A stretch of 7,486 nucleotides of DNA from Phycisphaeraceae bacterium (GTDB lineage Bacteria > Planctomycetota > Phycisphaerae > Phycisphaerales > UBA1924), in NCBI GenBank assembly GCA_009827205.1, contig WUAK01000135.1, positions 1-7,486 of the forward strand. Reading direction: 5' to 3'. Positions 5,324 to 7,486 of the stretch are shown here, piece after piece. The notes below the pieces were generated by a model, which did no database searches, had not been told where the DNA came from, and saw only the letters and a list, made by a program, of their open reading frames with translations. The position numbers and the translations under genes are program-made. Positions within the stretch are counted from its first letter, which is position 1. Each line of letters starts with the position of its first letter.

Positions 5324-7228
5324 ATGGTCCGGTCCATGGCAAATCACCTCTTCGATTACCACACGAGAAGGCAACCGCTGTGCCAGACTCTGGCAGGCGG
5401 CTCCGCGGTCCTTCGCGGCTTCTCTCTGGGGTCGCTGATGAGGGCTCGTTGCCCGTTTACCACATCCGTGCAGGAGATGTTGTACCACGGCAACACCTTG
5501 GTCTGCGCGCTGGTGGCGTTCATTTTGACGGTTCTCGGACCGCAAATGTGCATGGCTCAGGCGGATTTGGCTCCAACCACCCCCTCAGATGAGCCGCCCG
5601 GGCTGATCGAGACGCTCGACGCGTATGTCCAGATGGAGCCATGGGTCCGCGCGATGGAAGTCCCTGAGGGCGCGATCGGACCAAACGTCATCGGTGCGTG
5701 TGTCACGCTTCGGTTCGATGGCAAGATCATGGGCATCGGGACGATCTACGGCGGTGGGCAGTTCTCAGTTCCAGAGGCAACCAGGCTCGCGTTGCAGCAG
5801 GCTAGGTCCAGGCTTCCGATCACACAGGACGCGATGGCGCAGGACAGGCTCAGGCTCGCTGCCGAGCAGATGACCATCAGCCTCGAGGTGGCAGGCCCAG
5901 CAGTGCCATTAGGGAAGGGCACGTATGAGCAGGTCGCGACGCTCTTTCAGCCTGGCATCCACGGCGTTGCGCTCCGCATCGATGACTTCGCTTCTGCTTC
6001 TTATCCGGGCGAAATGCTCTGGATGCAGCAGGAGCCCTCCTCTGCGCTGCAGAGATTGATCGCGGGCATGACTGGAGATGTCGCGCTTTCGCTCCGCCCA
6101 CTCGAGGAGGTGCTGGAAGCAGAGAACGTGTCGGTGCTCAGATTCAAGACGAGGCATGTCGCGCAGCTCAAAGCGGGCGGCGAGCCGAGGCTTCTTGAGC
6201 GGGGCGGGAAGTACGTATCTGCGAGTTCGATTCGCTCACAGAGGGCACTTGAGGAGTGGGCTGATGGGATGGCGACGTTCCTTATCGGCATGCGAAGCGT
6301 CGGGACATACAACCCGATCGCGGGCACCGCATCAGAACCGGCTACTCCATTTACGAGTGCGATGCGGATGTATGCGCTGTTTCGGTACGCCAGCCTCGGA
6401 CGAGACAACGAGCTTACATCTCAAGCACTCGTGGAAGCGAGCAACATCGCAAACGCGTTGCTGACGCTGATCGACGAAGACAATCGACTCGGCGCACCCG
6501 CCGACGCGTTGCTCGCGGTGTGCGTCGCTAAGGGGCTTGAGTATGACGAGGGTCTCAACGAGGCCCGGCAAAGGGTCGAGGGTGCCCTCAGTTCGATGGC
6601 AGATCGCATTGAGGAATTCCTCCCCGCGGAGCGCCCGATGATCGCGTGGGCGCTGGCTTCGATCGGCAAGCGAAAGATGGCCCAAGAGATCATGCCCGCG
6701 TGCCGGCGGGTGGGGTCGCAGGGGATGTACCCATCGCTGATGCCATGGCTCGGGTATGCCGAGCTTGAGCTCGCGGGCGAGGACGAGATCCCAGCTGCGG
6801 TGTCACTTCGGCTGATGCGGTCGAAGATGTGGGAGAATCAGCTCACACTCGATGATGTTCGGGGCTACTCGCCAGATCTTCAGGGCGGGATCGTATTCAC
6901 AGCCGCGCGGAACCCCGCACCAACCTGGTCCACTGCGAGGCCGTTGTCCTTCGTGGCGGCGATGCTCGGCGATACAAGGTTTACAACGGGCGACGAGTTG
7001 CCGGCTGAGATGTCTGAGTTATTCAACTCGCTCAGGTTCCTGAGGCAACTCTCGGCAGGTAAACACGAGAGCCACATGTACCAAGAACCGAGCCGAGCGA
7101 TGTGGGGCACCCGGGCTGCACTTTGGTCCCAGGACATGCCCATCCCGGCGAGCGCGCTGACACTTCTAACTGTATGCGAGACGCTCGAATCCCTGGACGA
7201 GTTGGCAGCCGACAGCGGGGCCCCCTGA
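5324..7228 (+). CDS. Exported protein of unknown function, possible AMMECR1-like domain plus helical region
   Basis: This 634-residue product probably leaves the cytoplasm. A hydrophobic segment at about 58-73 is followed by the possible signal-peptidase site AQA/D after residue 80. I chose ATG 5324 because GGGGAG stands 5 nt upstream; this puts over 50 residues before the hydrophobic core, and a shorter start at ATG 5477 is possible but has its AGGAG directly against the codon. Residues about 123-283 match the order and spacing of AMMECR1 motifs (GACVTL, then PEATRLAL, ISLEVAGPAVPL, PGIHGVAL, and a closing VLRFKT), but the hallmark LRGCIG is replaced by IMGIGT, without Cys. Residues about 300-634 are mostly helical, with patterns such as PADALLAVC and STARPLSFVAAML that suggest paired helices of an alpha/alpha toroid; this is inference. 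Codon use is less biased than in rpsA, fitting modest expression. It stands alone between rpsA and gyrA. Confidence 0.85.
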   Translation: MVRSMANHLFDYHTRRQPLCQTLAGGSAVLRGFSLGSLMRARCPFTTSVQEMLYHGNTLVCALVAFILTVLGPQMCMAQADLAPTTPSDEPPGLIETLDAYVQMEPWVRAMEVPEGAIGPNVIGACVTLRFDGKIMGIGTIYGGGQFSVPEATRLALQQARSRLPITQDAMAQDRLRLAAEQMTISLEVAGPAVPLGKGTYEQVATLFQPGIHGVALRIDDFASASYPGEMLWMQQEPSSALQRLIAGMTGDVALSLRPLEEVLEAENVSVLRFKTRHVAQLKAGGEPRLLERGGKYVSASSIRSQRALEEWADGMATFLIGMRSVGTYNPIAGTASEPATPFTSAMRMYALFRYASLGRDNELTSQALVEASNIANALLTLIDEDNRLGAPADALLAVCVAKGLEYDEGLNEARQRVEGALSSMADRIEEFLPAERPMIAWALASIGKRKMAQEIMPACRRVGSQGMYPSLMPWLGYAELELAGEDEIPAAVSLRLMRSKMWENQLTLDDVRGYSPDLQGGIVFTAARNPAPTWSTARPLSFVAAMLGDTRFTTGDELPAEMSELFNSLRFLRQLSAGKHESHMYQEPSRAMWGTRAALWSQDMPIPASALTLLTVCETLESLDELAADSGAP

Positions 7229-7245
7229 GGGCCGTTTTGGCCTTC
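7227..7245 (+). other. Stem-loop at the end of the exported-protein gene
   Basis: GAGGGCC (7227-7233) pairs with GGCCTTC (7239-7245), seven pairs including one G-T, around a GTTTT loop; it overlaps the TGA stop codon at 7226-7228. It is followed by AAAAACAGG, not a T run, so it is not a standard terminator. It may protect the transcript end or be incidental. Confidence 0.35.
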
Positions 7246-7291
7246 AAAAACAGGGGTTGGTGGCCCAAAAAACTCGTAACTTGGGGTGTCC

Positions 7292-7321
7292 AAAAAGAGG
7301 CCGAGAATCGGGGCTCGGCCT
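7292..7321 (-). terminator. Terminator-like hairpin facing away from gyrA
   Basis: AGGCCGAG (7298-7305) pairs perfectly with CTCGGCCT (7314-7321), an 8-bp GC-rich stem with an 8-nt loop. Read on the minus strand it is followed by CTTTTTGG, a textbook intrinsic terminator shape, though no minus-strand gene is visible. Read on the + strand it sits directly before TACTATAGAT, so it could also be an operator dyad at a gyrA promoter. Confidence 0.45.
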
Positions 7322-7377
7322 ACTATAGATATGCGCATTTTTGAGGCCCGGGCGGGCCTTTCTGGAGCCGTGTCCGC

Positions 7378-7486
7378 ATGAGCGAGAACGACGAAAGCCA
7401 GCAGACTCCGAACGGTGATTCGGGTGTCATCACGCCGAGCAACGTGGTCGATCTAGAGATTGAGAACGAGCTTCGCGACAGCTACC
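7378..7486 (+). CDS. gyrA: DNA gyrase subunit A, N-terminus only
   Basis: This is the first 36 codons of the gene for the DNA-cleaving and rejoining subunit of gyrase, which with GyrB introduces negative supercoils using ATP. The start ATG 7378 (MSENDESQQT) has GGAG 10 nt upstream. After a polar leader of about 25 residues comes DLEIENELRDSY, matching the conserved start of GyrA (I-x-x-E-L/M-x-x-S-Y, which continues LDYAMSVIVGRALPD in known proteins). The catalytic Tyr and the rest lie beyond the window. The leader before this motif is longer than in E. coli GyrA, where it is under 20 residues. ParC shares the motif, so a topoisomerase IV subunit is a less likely alternative. Confidence 0.85.
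   Translation, partial: MSENDESQQTPNGDSGVITPSNVVDLEIENELRDSY

Noticed and set aside
5174..5545. 123-codon minus-strand open frame between rpsA and the exported-protein gene
   Set aside because: It overlaps the supported + strand start, spans the 12-bp hairpin near its end, and shows no domain, signal or ribosome binding site.
7344..7366. AGGCCC/GGGCCT hairpin followed by TTTC before gyrA as a + strand terminator
   Set aside because: The stem is six pairs with a very short T run and lies in what should be the gyrA leader; termination there would silence gyrA unless regulated.

Overview
The window is a piece of ordinary bacterial chromosome: GC-rich (about 60% by eye), with core genes, standard start and stop codons and intrinsic terminators. 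A planctomycete, possibly of the Phycisphaerae, is my best guess. It rests on the gene styles (an exported protein with a very long pre-hydrophobic leader, a degenerate receiver protein, a six-domain S1 with a Gly/Asp tail), not on a marker gene, so treat it as weak inference.

Layout: (1) 1-528 (+), the 3' part of a short-chain dehydrogenase, cut by the window edge. (2) 540-977 (-), a small lipoprotein convergent with it. (3) 1060-2448 (-), a complete glutamate dehydrogenase. Between (3) and (2) is a perfect 12-bp hairpin followed by a T run; it looks like the terminator of the dehydrogenase gene and also buries the ribosome binding site of the lipoprotein gene. (4) 2668-3039 (+), a stand-alone degenerate response-regulator receiver, divergent from the dehydrogenase. 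(5) 3305-5062 (+), ribosomal protein S1, with a good candidate sigma-70 promoter and a hairpin-rich leader of about 190 nt, closed by a strong terminator. (6) 5324-7228 (+), a 634-residue exported protein of unknown role; its first half resembles a divergent AMMECR1 domain and the rest is helical. (7) 7378-7486 (+), the first 36 codons of DNA gyrase subunit A.

The genes do not form one pathway. They read as separate transcription units: nitrogen and amino-acid metabolism (glutamate dehydrogenase), translation (S1), DNA topology (gyrase) and less understood accessory proteins. I see no mobile element, CRISPR array, tRNA, rRNA, or toxin or defence system. The points most worth following are the terminator/ribosome-binding-site hairpin at 984-1020, a His/Cys-rich insertion in the glutamate dehydrogenase, the structured S1 leader, and the possible secreted AMMECR1-like fusion protein.
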